A stretch of DNA of 64,000 nucleotides from Rhizobium tropici CIAT 899 (GCF_000330885.1 NC_020059.1:3151001-3215000); one strand, 5' to 3'. Shown: positions 35,214 through 45,252, counted from the first letter of the stretch. A program made the numbers and translations. Notes: generated from the letters alone by a model not told the origin.

Positions 35214-35669
35214 TCACTCAGCTTCCGGCGGGATGACGCCCTTGGTCAAGGTAAAACAACCGTAGAAACGGCGCTCGCCGGTCTGAATGACGCAAAAGGC
35301 ATCCTTGGCACGCTCATAGAAGGCAAAACGCTCGACCGGCGTCAGCGGCCAATGCTTGCCCTCGGCCTTGTCGATCACAGCCTGAACTTCACGCTGCACC
35401 TGCGGCACCTCATCCGGCGCACCAACCACTTCCATGCGTGCCGCCGCATCATCGATGAAAGTATCGAGCGGCATCAGCGACAGGATCGCCGCAACCGCTT
35501 CGGCAGACGACACGTTGTCGATACGCAGTAGCTCGCCCAGAACGGTCTGGCTTGCGACCGATTCGGCGGGGAAATTCGTGTCGACGACAGCGAGCATATC
35601 GCCATGCCCCATGGATTTGAGTGCGTAAAGCACATCCGCATTCAACAGCGGGGAAATTCCCTTCAGCAT
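35214..35669 (-). CDS. RbsD/FucU-family sugar mutarotase
   Basis: A 151-residue protein. The family's catalytic His lies in MGHGDMLAVVDTNFP, and the closing region FCVIQTGERRFYGCFTLTKG carries the conserved Tyr and Gly. RbsD and FucU interconvert sugar anomers (pyranose/furanose or alpha/beta), supplying the form that a kinase or dehydrogenase uses. GGAGG lies 8 bases before the ATG. It is the first gene of the polyol operon here. Sequence features suit FucU rather than RbsD (a longer C-terminal half), but the substrate is unknown. Confidence 0.85.
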   Translation of the reverse strand: MLKGISPLLNADVLYALKSMGHGDMLAVVDTNFPAESVASQTVLGELLRIDNVSSAEAVAAILSLMPLDTFIDDAAARMEVVGAPDEVPQVQREVQAVIDKAEGKHWPLTPVERFAFYERAKDAFCVIQTGERRFYGCFTLTKGVIPPEAE

Positions 35670-35885
35670 GACCGAGATCCTCCGATAGCCTCCGGCGGCA
35701 CCCGTGCCGCCTCATTCTCCGCACAAGTAACCATCGCGTTTCTGTCTGTCCATAGGTACCGGGAACGTTTTCGCTGTGTTAGCGAGCCATGAACTGTGCA
35801 TCCAGCCATGGCTTATTTCAGCCGTTATTGACCCGATAGGTCCGTCGGCATTAACTGAAGTACGTTCAACGGTTGAGAGGTGCAG

Positions 35886-36545
35886 GTGCGCATTCTTGTG
35901 GTGGAGGACGACGATACGATCGGCGGTGCGGTTCGCGACCATATCGCGGCAGGGCCTCACGCCGTGGATTGGGTCAAGAACCTAGCCGATGCGGAAGAGG
36001 TCACCAGCGCCGTGCAATACGGCCTCGTCCTGCTGGATCTGCAACTTCCGGACGGCAGCGGCATCGATTTCTTGAAGCGGCTGCGCCGCAGGCCGGATGA
36101 AACCCCGGTCATCATCCTGACGGCACGCGACCAGATTTCCGACCGGATAGAGGGCCTGAACAGCGGTGCCGACGATTATCTCGTCAAGCCGTTCAATCTC
36201 GGCGAACTCACGGCCCGCATCCTGGCGGTTGCCCGACGGTATGCGGGCAGCCCGCAGCCGACCCTGCGCTTCGACGACCTGGAAATCGATCAACCGCAGC
36301 GCCGCGTCAAGCTGGCAGGCAAGGATGTCATCCTGACAGGCCGGGAATGGGCCGTGCTCGACCTGCTGATCACGCGGCCGGGCGCCATCGTCTCCAAGGA
36401 CAAGATAGAGGAAGCGCTCTATGCCTTCGGCTCCGAGATCGAGAGCAATACGGTGGAAGTCTATGTCAGCCGCCTGCGCAAGAAGATCGGCAAGGATCGC
36501 ATAAAGACGGCCCGCGGTGTCGGCTATTGCCTGGGCGAACGATGA
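35886..36545 (+). CDS. OmpR-family response regulator (QseB/PmrA-like)
   Basis: A 219-residue two-component regulator. The receiver domain has the acidic pair in ILVVEDDDT, the phosphorylated Asp in LVLLDLQLPDG, the Thr in IILTARDQ and the Lys in DDYLVKPFNL. A winged-helix DNA-binding domain ends in NTVEVYVSRLRKKIGKDRIK and TARGVGYCLGE. GTG at 35886 is chosen because GAGAGG sits 5 bases ahead; GTG at 35880 is also in frame. It overlaps the sensor kinase start by 4 bases (ATGA). Confidence 0.9.
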   Translation: MRILVVEDDDTIGGAVRDHIAAGPHAVDWVKNLADAEEVTSAVQYGLVLLDLQLPDGSGIDFLKRLRRRPDETPVIILTARDQISDRIEGLNSGADDYLVKPFNLGELTARILAVARRYAGSPQPTLRFDDLEIDQPQRRVKLAGKDVILTGREWAVLDLLITRPGAIVSKDKIEEALYAFGSEIESNTVEVYVSRLRKKIGKDRIKTARGVGYCLGER

Positions 36546-37903
36546 GTGAGGCCAAAACCGCGAGCCGCGCCAGCATCACCCGGCGTCTGATCACGGCGCT
36601 GACCGGTACGGTCGTCATCTTCTGGCTGATCGCGGTCGGCATTGGCGTTTATGTCGTCAACAAGGAACTCTCGGAAACCTTCGACGGCGCATTGCAGGAA
36701 ACCGCCGAGCGTCTACTGCCGCTGGTGCTCGACGATCTCGCCAACCGCGACCATTCCGGCGATCCCCAGAGCCTGGAAGCGCTCAACAAGGGGCTGAACC
36801 GCGAATATCTTACCTACCAAGTGCTCGATGGGAACGGCAAGGTCATCCTGCATTCCCACGATGCCCCTCCAACCGCCTATGAGGTGCCGCTGGCAATCGG
36901 CTTCCACAATACATCACGATACCGGATCTATACGGAATCCTCGGCTGATGGGACGATCTTCCTGCATGTCGCCGATGCCTTCAAGAATCGCCGCGAGGCA
37001 TTGCGCGAGAGCGGCGTCGCGCTGCTCTGGCCGCTGCTGGCGCTCATTCCGGCGAGCATCATTGCCATCGGCATCATCGTTGGCCGATCGCTGCGGCCGA
37101 TCGACCGCTTGCGCTCCGAGATCGCCACCAAGGACGGCGGCAACATGGCGCCCCTCGAGAGCGAAACGCTGCCGCTCGAACTGCAGCCGATCGCCCGTTC
37201 CGTCAACCTGCTGCTCGAACGCCTGCGGCTCGCCCTTGAAGCGGAGCGGGAATTCACCGCCAACAGCGCCCATGAACTGCGCACACCGATTGCGGGAGCG
37301 CTTGCCCAGACGCAGCGGCTGATCGCCGAACTGCCGCAAGGGCAACTGGCGGAACGCGCCGGCCGCATCGAAACGTCTCTCTCCAATCTCGGCCGGCTGG
37401 CCGAAAAGCTGCTGCAGCTCTCTCGTGCCCAAGCCGGTATTGGCACCGGCGACAAACCGGCCGATCTTACGGCCGTCATCGAAACCGTCATCGGCGATTA
37501 CGACCGCGATACCGGCACGGCGGGCCGCGTCCTGTTGGAGAACGAGACTTCGGGAAAATTGCTCCGCAATGTCGATATCGACGCCTTTGCGATCGTGATC
37601 CGCAATCTGATCGAAAACGCTTTGATCCACGGCCCGGCCGATGAGGAAGTGACGGTCAGAGTCGACGATCGCACCGTCCAGGTCGTCAATGGCGGCGCCG
37701 TGCTATCCGCCCATGAGCTTGCCGGCCTGAAGAAGCGTTTCTGGCGCGGCAAGACGAAAGCGGCGGGCTCAGGCTTGGGATTGTCGATCGTCGAGCGCAT
37801 CGTGGGCCAGATCGGCGGTCATCTCGATCTACTCTCGCCGGCGACCGGCAGGGCCGATGGCTTCGAAGCAAGAATCACCTTGCCGCTTAAGACAACGGAT
37901 TGA
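36542..37903 (+). CDS. Sensor histidine kinase (QseC-like)
   Basis: A 453-residue membrane kinase that partners the regulator just upstream. Two membrane helices (about 17-40 and 160-180) flank a ~120-residue periplasmic sensor. A HAMP-like linker follows, then the H-box FTANSAHELRTPIAGALAQT and the ATP-binding boxes (NLIENALIHG as N-box, GSGLGLSIVERIV as G-box). The signal sensed is unknown. Organisation resembles QseBC/PmrAB pairs. No target genes can be named from the sequence. Confidence 0.9.
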   Translation: MSEAKTASRASITRRLITALTGTVVIFWLIAVGIGVYVVNKELSETFDGALQETAERLLPLVLDDLANRDHSGDPQSLEALNKGLNREYLTYQVLDGNGKVILHSHDAPPTAYEVPLAIGFHNTSRYRIYTESSADGTIFLHVADAFKNRREALRESGVALLWPLLALIPASIIAIGIIVGRSLRPIDRLRSEIATKDGGNMAPLESETLPLELQPIARSVNLLLERLRLALEAEREFTANSAHELRTPIAGALAQTQRLIAELPQGQLAERAGRIETSLSNLGRLAEKLLQLSRAQAGIGTGDKPADLTAVIETVIGDYDRDTGTAGRVLLENETSGKLLRNVDIDAFAIVIRNLIENALIHGPADEEVTVRVDDRTVQVVNGGAVLSAHELAGLKKRFWRGKTKAAGSGLGLSIVERIVGQIGGHLDLLSPATGRADGFEARITLPLKTTD

Positions 37904-38002
37904 CGGCTGCCCGCCCCGGAAGGATTGGCCCACCCGATTGATCTTGCAAAGACCGGCAAAGGGTGCGAGCAAGTGCGCCATGTTTCCAGCGGGTCGATAT
38001 CC

Positions 38003-38929
38003 ATGATCGTTTCCTTCGACATCGGCGGCAGCGCCATCAAAGGCGGCATCGCCCGCTCCATGACGGATATCGTTCCGCTGGCGCGGCGCCCGACGCCCAG
38101 GCATGACTTCGCCGAATTCGTTGCCGCTCTGCGCGACGTGATCGCGGAGGCGCAAGACAAGCCTGATCGCCTCTCCTTCTCCATCGCCGGCGTCGTCGAT
38201 CCCGATACGCAGGCGCTCACCTGCGCCAATATTCCCTGCATTCACGGCCGGCACCTTGCCGCTGACCTCGAAGCGGAACTCGGCTATCCCGTGCTGATTG
38301 CCAACGATGCCGATTGCTTCGCCATGGCCGAAGCCATGTCGGGCGCAGGCCGCGGCCATCGCATCGTGTTCGGCGCCATTCTCGGCACCGGCGTCGGCGG
38401 TGGCCTTGTCGCGGATGGCCGGCTGGTCAATGCAGCCGGCGGCTTTGCCGGGGAATGGGGCCACGGCCCGATCATCGCCTGCTTCGCTGGCAATCCGCCA
38501 GTTGCCATTCCCGCCTATGCCTGCGGCTGCGGCCAGAAGGGCTGCGTCGACACGGTCGGTGGTGCCCGCGGTATCGAACGCCTGCACAAGACGCTTCACG
38601 ACCTGGAACTCTCCAGCGAAGAGATCATCGGCGACTGGCTGAAGGGCGAAAGCCGCGCGGAACGCACGATCGACGTGATGGTCGATCTGGTCGCCTCGCC
38701 GCTGGCGCTGACCATCAACATAACCGGCGCGACCATCGTGCCCGTTGGCGGCGGCCTTTCCAACGTCGAACCGCTCCTGGCACGACTGGACGAGGCAGTA
38801 CGTGCCCGCATCCTACGCAAGTTCGGCCGGCCTCTCGTCGTGCCGAGCGAGTGCAAGCCTGAACCGGGCCTCATCGGCGCCGCCCTGCTGGGTCTGCAAT
38901 ATGCCGGGGAGCGCGGCCATGCTGCTTGA
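38003..38929 (+). CDS. ROK-family sugar kinase (N-acetylglucosamine kinase-like)
   Basis: A 308-residue cytoplasmic kinase. The phosphate-binding start is IVSFDIGGSAIKGGIA, the ATP-binding/catalytic stretch FGAILGTGVGGGLVADGRLV, and the ROK zinc site is CGCGQKGCVDTVGG. Such enzymes phosphorylate N-acetylglucosamine, N-acetylmannosamine or glucose. The start at 38003 matches the family; the open frame begins 26 codons earlier. It overlaps cutC by 11 bases, so both are translated together. Confidence 0.88.
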   Translation: MIVSFDIGGSAIKGGIARSMTDIVPLARRPTPRHDFAEFVAALRDVIAEAQDKPDRLSFSIAGVVDPDTQALTCANIPCIHGRHLAADLEAELGYPVLIANDADCFAMAEAMSGAGRGHRIVFGAILGTGVGGGLVADGRLVNAAGGFAGEWGHGPIIACFAGNPPVAIPAYACGCGQKGCVDTVGGARGIERLHKTLHDLELSSEEIIGDWLKGESRAERTIDVMVDLVASPLALTINITGATIVPVGGGLSNVEPLLARLDEAVRARILRKFGRPLVVPSECKPEPGLIGAALLGLQYAGERGHAA

Positions 38930-39629
38930 GGTCTGCGTCGAGGATATTGCCGGCCTGAAGGCCGCCGTCGAGGGCGGCGGCGATCGCATCGAGCTTTGCA
39001 GCGCGCTTCCTCTTGGTGGGCTGACGCCGAGTGCCGGGCTGATGACCGCAGCGGCGAGGATGCCCGTCCCGGCTTACGCCATTATCCGTCCGCGCGCCGG
39101 CGGCTTCGTCTACTCGGCGGACGAACTTGACATCATGAAGCGCGACATCGATGCGGCGCGGGCCGTTGGCCTGGCGGGCGTCGTGCTCGGTGCCTCCCTG
39201 CCCGATGGGCGACTTGATGTTGACATGCTTACGGCCCTCACCGCCCATGCGGAAGGCCTCGGCAAGACGTTGCACCGCGCCTTCGATCTGGTGCCCGACG
39301 TCGTGGAAGCCGTTGGTGCCGCGATCGCCCTCGGCTTCGAGCGCATCCTGACATCCGGCGGCGCAAAGACCGCGGCGGAAGGGCTCGCCATGCTCGAACA
39401 GGCGATTGCAGCCGCCGCCGGTCGCATCTCCATCATGCCCGGCTCCGGCGTGACGCTTGCGACGGTCGGCCAGCTATGGCCGCGCCTGCAGATCAGCGAG
39501 ATCCATGCCTCCTGCTCGGCACCCGTCTTCGAGATGGATCAGCGAGCCATCACCCTTGGCTTCTCGGCGCCATCGGCCCGCCGCACGGATGCCGCCACCG
39601 TCAAGGCACTCAAGACATATTTCGCCTAG
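38919..39629 (+). CDS. cutC: CutC-family protein
   Basis: A 236-residue TIM-barrel protein. The start MLLEVCVEDIAGLKAAVEGG and motif ELCSALPLGGLTPSAGL are CutC signatures, as are IRPRAGGFVYSADEL and LHRAFDLVPD. CutC was named for copper tolerance in E. coli, but that role is disputed and the true activity is unclear. Coupling to a ROK sugar kinase hints at carbohydrate metabolism. GGGGAG lies upstream of the start inside the kinase gene. Confidence 0.88.
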   Translation: MLLEVCVEDIAGLKAAVEGGGDRIELCSALPLGGLTPSAGLMTAAARMPVPAYAIIRPRAGGFVYSADELDIMKRDIDAARAVGLAGVVLGASLPDGRLDVDMLTALTAHAEGLGKTLHRAFDLVPDVVEAVGAAIALGFERILTSGGAKTAAEGLAMLEQAIAAAAGRISIMPGSGVTLATVGQLWPRLQISEIHASCSAPVFEMDQRAITLGFSAPSARRTDAATVKALKTYFA

Positions 39630-39859
39630 AGAAGGCTGCACCGAGGCGTGCAGCGGTTCCGCGACAAGAACGTGCAGAAAGCCGGAAAAACTTACTGCGC
39701 AAGAGCGCGGTCCGCTTTCAGCAACATCATGAATTGACAAAGAAACATTAGAATGATCAATCGTTCATAAACGCATATGCTGTAGTCATGAACATGGCTG
39801 CGCAACATACAGTTATTGCAGCAAGGTAAGTTTCCTCGGGAGTAGCTGTGATCTGAACC

Positions 39860-40741
39860 ATGTCGGTGGCGCCACCTCGCAAGAAAAGCAGAGCTGTCTT
39901 TTGGATTGCCGCCGTTGTCATCGGTTCGATCATTCTCGCAACCGCGCTCCTGGCTAACGATATGCGCAATCTGCGGGCGCTGGATGATCGTTATCATCTC
40001 AATCTGTTTCCGAAACCGGAACAACACGCAGCAGCGCCAACCGCCCCCGTCCAGGAACAGCAGCCATCTCACGCAGCCACGCCTCCGGCAGCGGCGCCGA
40101 AGACATCAGCCCCGGCATCAAGCAGCGTCCGCGTCAAGCCGGCGACCGTCACCGCCAAGCCATTCGTCAAGAAAAGATCCCATCTGCTGGACGAGCCTAT
40201 CGACGCGCTGCTGAGTGCCTTCGTGCGAAGCTGGCGAATATCGGGCCAGACGCTTTGCGCCGATCTTCAAAAGTTCGGCCTGTCCGTGGGCGAATGGCGG
40301 CAAAGCGAGCTGGGCGCCGGCACTTCGGAATGCAGCTATGCCGTCCAGAAGGGCGCCTATGGCGATCCCAAGGCGGCTTCCTTCTTCATCATCGCCAGGG
40401 GCAAACCATCAGGTGAAATCGATGCCATCCGCATCAAGGTCATCATGCCGGACAATGACGACGGAAAGGCCGTTGCCGGCACTTTTGTCGATACCGTCGT
40501 CCTGTTGCTGAACGAGACCCATTGGTTGGACTTTCAGGCCGCGCTTGAGGCGATCGGCAAGCTGCAGGACGTGACGCTGCAAGCCTTCGGCGCCAAGCTT
40601 GCCTTTTTCAAGGAATTCCAGAGCAACAACAATTTCAACCTGCAGCTGGAATTGCGCAGAACCTCGCCGGAGCAGCTCCGAACCGCGATCGTCTTCGACA
40701 AGGCACGCTGGACGTTGCCCTCTCCCCCATCGACCAACTGA
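39860..40741 (+). CDS. Membrane-anchored hypothetical protein
   Basis: A 293-residue protein: a cytoplasmic N-terminus of ~12 residues, one membrane helix (VFWIAAVVIGSIILATALLA), an Ala/Pro/Gln-rich linker (about 55-95), and a ~190-residue globular domain with two cysteines (TLCADLQKF and TSECSYAV). The layout implies a periplasmic domain held by a single anchor. Such proteins are seen in rhizobia without known function. GGGAG lies about 18 bases upstream, which is far, so the start is uncertain. Confidence 0.7.
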   Translation: MSVAPPRKKSRAVFWIAAVVIGSIILATALLANDMRNLRALDDRYHLNLFPKPEQHAAAPTAPVQEQQPSHAATPPAAAPKTSAPASSSVRVKPATVTAKPFVKKRSHLLDEPIDALLSAFVRSWRISGQTLCADLQKFGLSVGEWRQSELGAGTSECSYAVQKGAYGDPKAASFFIIARGKPSGEIDAIRIKVIMPDNDDGKAVAGTFVDTVVLLLNETHWLDFQAALEAIGKLQDVTLQAFGAKLAFFKEFQSNNNFNLQLELRRTSPEQLRTAIVFDKARWTLPSPPSTN

Positions 40742-40949
40742 TCATATGGATTTCCGGGGATTCAAAAGGCTGTGTTCCTGTTGCACCGCGCCCGGGATGA
40801 TGCTCATATAGGTAACGATTCCGAAGGCCGGCGGATCACCGGCCGCCAGCACCATGTTTCCCGAGAGCACGAGGCGGTTTCCGAAGGGATTCATGCAAAT
40901 CGTCAAACGCGCCGGTCCCCAGCCTGGCGTTGGAAAGCCGTTACATTCC

Positions 40950-42395
40950 ATGGATTCGATAGATCCCAATCCGCAGGGCCAGACTTTTGCGGTCGAACGC
41001 AATCCCCGCCTGCGCTACATCATCCCCGCCGTGGTCGCCGTCGCCTTCCTAATGGAGCAGCTGGATTCGACCATCCTCGTCACCGCCGTTCCCGATATCG
41101 CCAGGAGCCTCGATACGACGCCGCTTCGCATGAATCTGGCTGTCACGACCTATATTCTGACGCTTGCCATGTTCATTCCGGTGAGCGGCTGGTTCGCGGA
41201 TCGCTTCGGCGCCCGGCGCATCTTCACGCTTTCCCTCTTCATCTTCACCATCGGCTCGATTCTCTGCGGCCTGGCGACCAGTCTGCCGATGCTCATCGCC
41301 ACGCGCGCGCTGCAGGGCTTCGGCGGCGCCATGATGACGCCGGTCGGGCGCCTCATCCTCATCCGCAGTTTCCCGCGCAGCCAACTCGTGACTGCCATGA
41401 CCTACATGACCTTGCCTGCTGTCATGGGGCCCGTCATCGGCCCGGTGCTCGGCGGCTTCCTGACAACCTATCTGTCCTGGCGCTGGATCTTCTGGGTAAA
41501 TCTGCCCTTCGGGCTGATCGGCATGGCCATGGCGCTGCGCTATGTCGAGGATACCGAACGCGACGCGACCATCAGATTCGATTTTCCCGGCTTCGTCATG
41601 GTCGGCCTCGGCTGCCTGCTGCTGCAATACGGCATCGAGAATATCGGCCGCCCTGCAATTCCGGTCTGGGCCATCTTCCTCACGCTTGCCGCCGCCGGCC
41701 TGCTGCTGGTCGGCTTCATCCGCTACGCCAGAACAGCGGAATCTCCGGCCGTGGATCTCACCCTCTTCAAGCTGCGCACCTTCCGCATCGGCACTCTTGC
41801 CGGCGGCATCTGTCGTGTCGGGCTGAATGGCGTGCCCTTCCTGCTACCGCTCATGCTGCAGGTCGGCTTCGGCTTGAGCCCGATCGTCTCGGGCTCGCTG
41901 ACCTTCGTCAGCGCCTTGAGCGCGCTTGCCGTGCGGCCGGTCTCGGCAAAACTGCTGAAGCTCTATGGCTTCGATCGCATGCTCACCTGGAGCGCCGTGT
42001 TCGGCGCCGCCGTCGTGGCAGGCTTCGCATTGATCACGCCCGACACGCCGCACTGGTTCATCATCGTCTATGTTTTCATCTTCGGGCTGGCGCGGGCCGG
42101 TCAGTTCATGACGTCCAATACCCTATCCTATTCCGATACCCCTGCAGCACAGCTCAGCCGCGCCACCAGCTTGGGCGGCGTACTGCAGCAATTGAGCGTC
42201 AGCTTCGGCGTCTCCGTCGCCGCCATGCTGCTGGGGCTGGTGACCTTGGATGGATCGCCGCTGACGCCGGAGAAATTCCACATTGCATTCTTGCTGATGG
42301 CCGTGATCCCGCTGCTCGGCATACCCGGCTTTCTGAAGTTGCAGCCTGAGGATGGCATGCAGGTGAGCGGCCATCAGCGGCTGCCGAAGACATGA
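40950..42395 (+). CDS. MFS transporter, DHA2 (EmrB/QacA-like) family
   Basis: A 481-residue multidrug-type exporter with about 14 membrane segments. MFS motifs are seen in WFADRFGARRIF and in the antiporter signature AVMGPVIGPVLGGFLT. The N-terminal VAFLMEQLDSTILVTAVPDI is typical of DHA2 proteins. An in-frame ATG at 40893 has a better-placed AAGGG and would add 19 residues, so either start may be used. It has no membrane-fusion partner gene nearby, so it may work alone. Substrate unknown. Confidence 0.85.
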   Translation: MDSIDPNPQGQTFAVERNPRLRYIIPAVVAVAFLMEQLDSTILVTAVPDIARSLDTTPLRMNLAVTTYILTLAMFIPVSGWFADRFGARRIFTLSLFIFTIGSILCGLATSLPMLIATRALQGFGGAMMTPVGRLILIRSFPRSQLVTAMTYMTLPAVMGPVIGPVLGGFLTTYLSWRWIFWVNLPFGLIGMAMALRYVEDTERDATIRFDFPGFVMVGLGCLLLQYGIENIGRPAIPVWAIFLTLAAAGLLLVGFIRYARTAESPAVDLTLFKLRTFRIGTLAGGICRVGLNGVPFLLPLMLQVGFGLSPIVSGSLTFVSALSALAVRPVSAKLLKLYGFDRMLTWSAVFGAAVVAGFALITPDTPHWFIIVYVFIFGLARAGQFMTSNTLSYSDTPAAQLSRATSLGGVLQQLSVSFGVSVAAMLLGLVTLDGSPLTPEKFHIAFLLMAVIPLLGIPGFLKLQPEDGMQVSGHQRLPKT

Positions 42396-42412
42396 AACGG
42401 AGATAGAGGCGT

Positions 42413-43966
42413 TTACGCCGCGAGCGCCGAAGACCGTGGATGCACAAGATGATCGCGCAGCACCGCACCCGAGCGATCGACCTCCTGCATCAGCACGTCA
42501 TAGCTCCAGAGATCGGCCAGATGCTGCAGCACGCGCTTGGCATCCATATCGTCGAGCATCGCGCCGTTCAGCACCGTGTGCTTGACGAGCAGCCGCCTGT
42601 CGCCGGCAAGATCGACATCGACGATCTCGATATGCGGATCGATCCAGCCAACATCATATTGTCGCGACAGCTCGCGTCGGATGCGTCGGTAGCCGCGCTC
42701 ATCATGAATGGCTGCAACCCTCAGCCCCTCTTCCTCCTCGGGATCGTCTGTCAGCTGGAACATGCGCATCTTGCGCATCAGGTGCGGGCTGAGGAACTGC
42801 GCCACGAAACTCTCGTCGCGATAATTGACCCAGAGATCTCGCAGCACCGCCATGGCATCGCCGGTGCCGGCGATCTCGGGGAACCACTGGCGATCCTCCT
42901 CCTCCGGCTTCGTCACGATACGCTCGATATCCTGCATCATCGCAAAACCGATCGCGTAAGGATTGAGGCCGGAATAGCGGGGATCGTTGAAGGTCGGCTG
43001 GAAAACCACGTTGGTATGCGATTTCAGGAATTCCAGAAAATCGCCGTCGCCGATGCCGCCGAGCTCATGCAGCCGCGTCATGATGCGATAGTGCACATAG
43101 GTCGCCGTGCCCTCGTTCATCACCTTGGTCTGGCTCTGCGGATAGAAATATTGCGCGACATGCCGCACGATGCGGATGATCTCGCGCTGCCAGGGTTTCA
43201 GCCGCGGCGCCATCTTTTCCAGGAAGTAGAGGATGTTCTCCTGCGGCAGACCGGCCAGCGCACGCCGGCGCTCCAGATCGAGATCATGGGTCTTCTTGCC
43301 GGAGCCGGCCGGAACCGTGCGCCAGAGATCGTTGAAGATCTTCTCGTCATATTCGCGCCGCTCGCGCTCGCGTCTCTCCTCGTCGCGCAGGTCCGGCGTC
43401 TTCTTGCCCGCATAGCGATGCACGCCATGCGACATCAGCGCATGGGCGGCATCCAGCGTGCGCTCGACGGCAGCGTGTCCATAGCGCTCCTCGCAGCGTG
43501 CTACATAGCTCTTGGCGAAGTTGAGATAATCGAGAATGCCTTCGGCATCGGTCCAGAGCTTGAAGAGATAATTGTTCTTGAAGAAATGATTATGGCCGAA
43601 GGCGGCATGCGCGATGACGAGCGCCTGCATCGTCGCACTGTTTTCCTCCATCAAGTAGGAAATGCAGGGCGAGCTGTTGATGACGATCTCATAGGCAAGG
43701 CCGCGCAGGCCCTTGCGATAGAAAGCTTCGTGATGGGCGAAATGCTTGCCGAAGGACCAATGCTTGTAGAATAGCGGCATGCCGATCGAGGAATAGACGT
43801 CGAGCATCTGCTCGGCAGTGATGATCTCGATCTGGTTGGGATAGACATCGAGACCAAGCTCGCCAACGGCGATCTTCTCGCAGGCATCGTGAATTCGCTG
43901 GATGGTGGCGAAATCCCAGTCCGCGCCTTCGAAAAGCCGCTCCATCGATGCCTTCTTTGCCATCAT
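42413..43966 (-). CDS. SpoVR-family protein (YcgB-like)
   Basis: A 517-residue cytoplasmic protein of the SpoVR/YcgB family. Family strings include GMPLFYKHWSFGKHF, IVINSSPCISYLMEEN and FGHNHFFKNNYLF in the N-terminal third, and NEGTATYVHYRIM later. It is associated with spore cortex formation in Bacillus and with stationary-phase or stress regulation in Gram-negatives, without a known mechanism. Its start overlaps the yeaH stop by 4 bases (ATGA). It is the last gene of the prkA-yeaH-spoVR operon. Confidence 0.92.
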   Translation of the reverse strand: MMAKKASMERLFEGADWDFATIQRIHDACEKIAVGELGLDVYPNQIEIITAEQMLDVYSSIGMPLFYKHWSFGKHFAHHEAFYRKGLRGLAYEIVINSSPCISYLMEENSATMQALVIAHAAFGHNHFFKNNYLFKLWTDAEGILDYLNFAKSYVARCEERYGHAAVERTLDAAHALMSHGVHRYAGKKTPDLRDEERRERERREYDEKIFNDLWRTVPAGSGKKTHDLDLERRRALAGLPQENILYFLEKMAPRLKPWQREIIRIVRHVAQYFYPQSQTKVMNEGTATYVHYRIMTRLHELGGIGDGDFLEFLKSHTNVVFQPTFNDPRYSGLNPYAIGFAMMQDIERIVTKPEEEDRQWFPEIAGTGDAMAVLRDLWVNYRDESFVAQFLSPHLMRKMRMFQLTDDPEEEEGLRVAAIHDERGYRRIRRELSRQYDVGWIDPHIEIVDVDLAGDRRLLVKHTVLNGAMLDDMDAKRVLQHLADLWSYDVLMQEVDRSGAVLRDHLVHPRSSALAA

Positions 43967-45234
43967 CCGCTCCTTGTTTCCGCCGTCCGGCGCTGGAAGA
44001 GATCGTGGAAGACCGGATAGATCTGGCTGCGATCGCTGACACGCCGCATGGAAAGCACCGGCCAGCCTGCCTGCAGCCGTTCGTAGAGCGACCAGATCGC
44101 CGAGCCGGACGAGATTGCGACGCTGCGCGATTCTCCCACTTCGAGATAGGCGAAATATTGGCAGACGGGCAGGATCTCACTCGTCATCAGCGCGGCCGTC
44201 GTCGCATTGTCGGAATAGGCATTGTCGCCATCCGACGCCTGCGCGGCATAGATGTTCCAGTCGGAGGCCGGGAAGCGGTCCCGCACGATCTGCCGCATCT
44301 GCTCGAGCGCGCTCGAAACCTGAGTGCCGCCTGTTGCCGGGCTGCGGAAGAAGGTCTCCTCGTCCACCTCCTCGGCGACGTCAGTGTGGCGGATGAAGAC
44401 GATCTCCACGCGGCGATACTGCCGGGTCAGGAAGATGTAGAGCAGCATGTAGAAGCGCTTGGCGAGATCCTTCATATGCTCGGTCATCGAACCGGAGACG
44501 TCCATCAGACAGAACATGACGGCCTGTGCCACCGGTTTCGGCTCGTTCTCGAAACGACGATAGCGGATGTCGATCGGATCGATATAGGGAATGCGCCGGA
44601 CCTTCGATTCCAGCCTCTTGATCTCTTCTTCGAGCTGTGCGCGGCGCTTCTCATCCGTGCACTCCTCGGCCTCCTCGATGAGCTTTTCGACCGTTTCCGG
44701 CTTCGGGCGATGCAGCGCGACGCGGCGCATCATCGCAAGCCGCATCGTGCGGTTGATGGCGAGATTGGCGGGAGATCCCGTCACCGAGTAGCCTGAGCGC
44801 ACCGGGTTGATCTGATCCGCCGACATTAGGCGGCGTTTGGCAAGATCGGGCAATTCGAGATCATCGAGGAAAAGATCGAGGAACTCATCCCGCGTCAGGA
44901 TGAAGCGAAAGGCATCCTCACCCGAGCCGTCACCACCGGCGCGACCCTTGCCGCCGCCACCTTCTGGCCGCGGCAGAACATCGCCTTCGATGAAGTCCTT
45001 ATTACCGGGAAGAATATGCTCCTTCAGGCCTTCGGGGCCACGATGGAACCGAGGTTCCTCGGTTCCATCCAGGGGAATGCTGACTTCGCCACCCTTCAGA
45101 ATGTCCTGAATGTCGCGATTTTGAGAGGATTCATAGACCGCTCTCTGCACCAGCGCTTTTGCTCTTCGCAAAAATCGTTGACGATTTTCCAGACTTTTTC
45201 CGCCTGGGTTCAGGCGTCTGTCAACAATGTGCAT
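43963..45234 (-). CDS. YeaH/YhbH family protein (DUF444)
   Basis: A 423-residue protein of the DUF444 family. The C-terminal half contains a von Willebrand A-like metal site, VMFCLMDVSGSMTEHMKDLA, and EVDEETFFRSPATGGTQVSS is a strong family signature. The N-terminal MHIVDRRLNPGGKSLENRQR is also typical. A Gly-rich stretch near residue 95 (PEGGGGKGRAGGDGSG) is common in the family. It works with the PrkA/YeaG kinase in stress and nitrogen-starvation responses of E. coli. AAGGAAGAAGGA precedes the ATG. Confidence 0.93.
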   Translation of the reverse strand: MHIVDRRLNPGGKSLENRQRFLRRAKALVQRAVYESSQNRDIQDILKGGEVSIPLDGTEEPRFHRGPEGLKEHILPGNKDFIEGDVLPRPEGGGGKGRAGGDGSGEDAFRFILTRDEFLDLFLDDLELPDLAKRRLMSADQINPVRSGYSVTGSPANLAINRTMRLAMMRRVALHRPKPETVEKLIEEAEECTDEKRRAQLEEEIKRLESKVRRIPYIDPIDIRYRRFENEPKPVAQAVMFCLMDVSGSMTEHMKDLAKRFYMLLYIFLTRQYRRVEIVFIRHTDVAEEVDEETFFRSPATGGTQVSSALEQMRQIVRDRFPASDWNIYAAQASDGDNAYSDNATTAALMTSEILPVCQYFAYLEVGESRSVAISSGSAIWSLYERLQAGWPVLSMRRVSDRSQIYPVFHDLFQRRTAETRSG

Positions 45235-45252
45235 TCCTTCTTCCTTGGTGGC

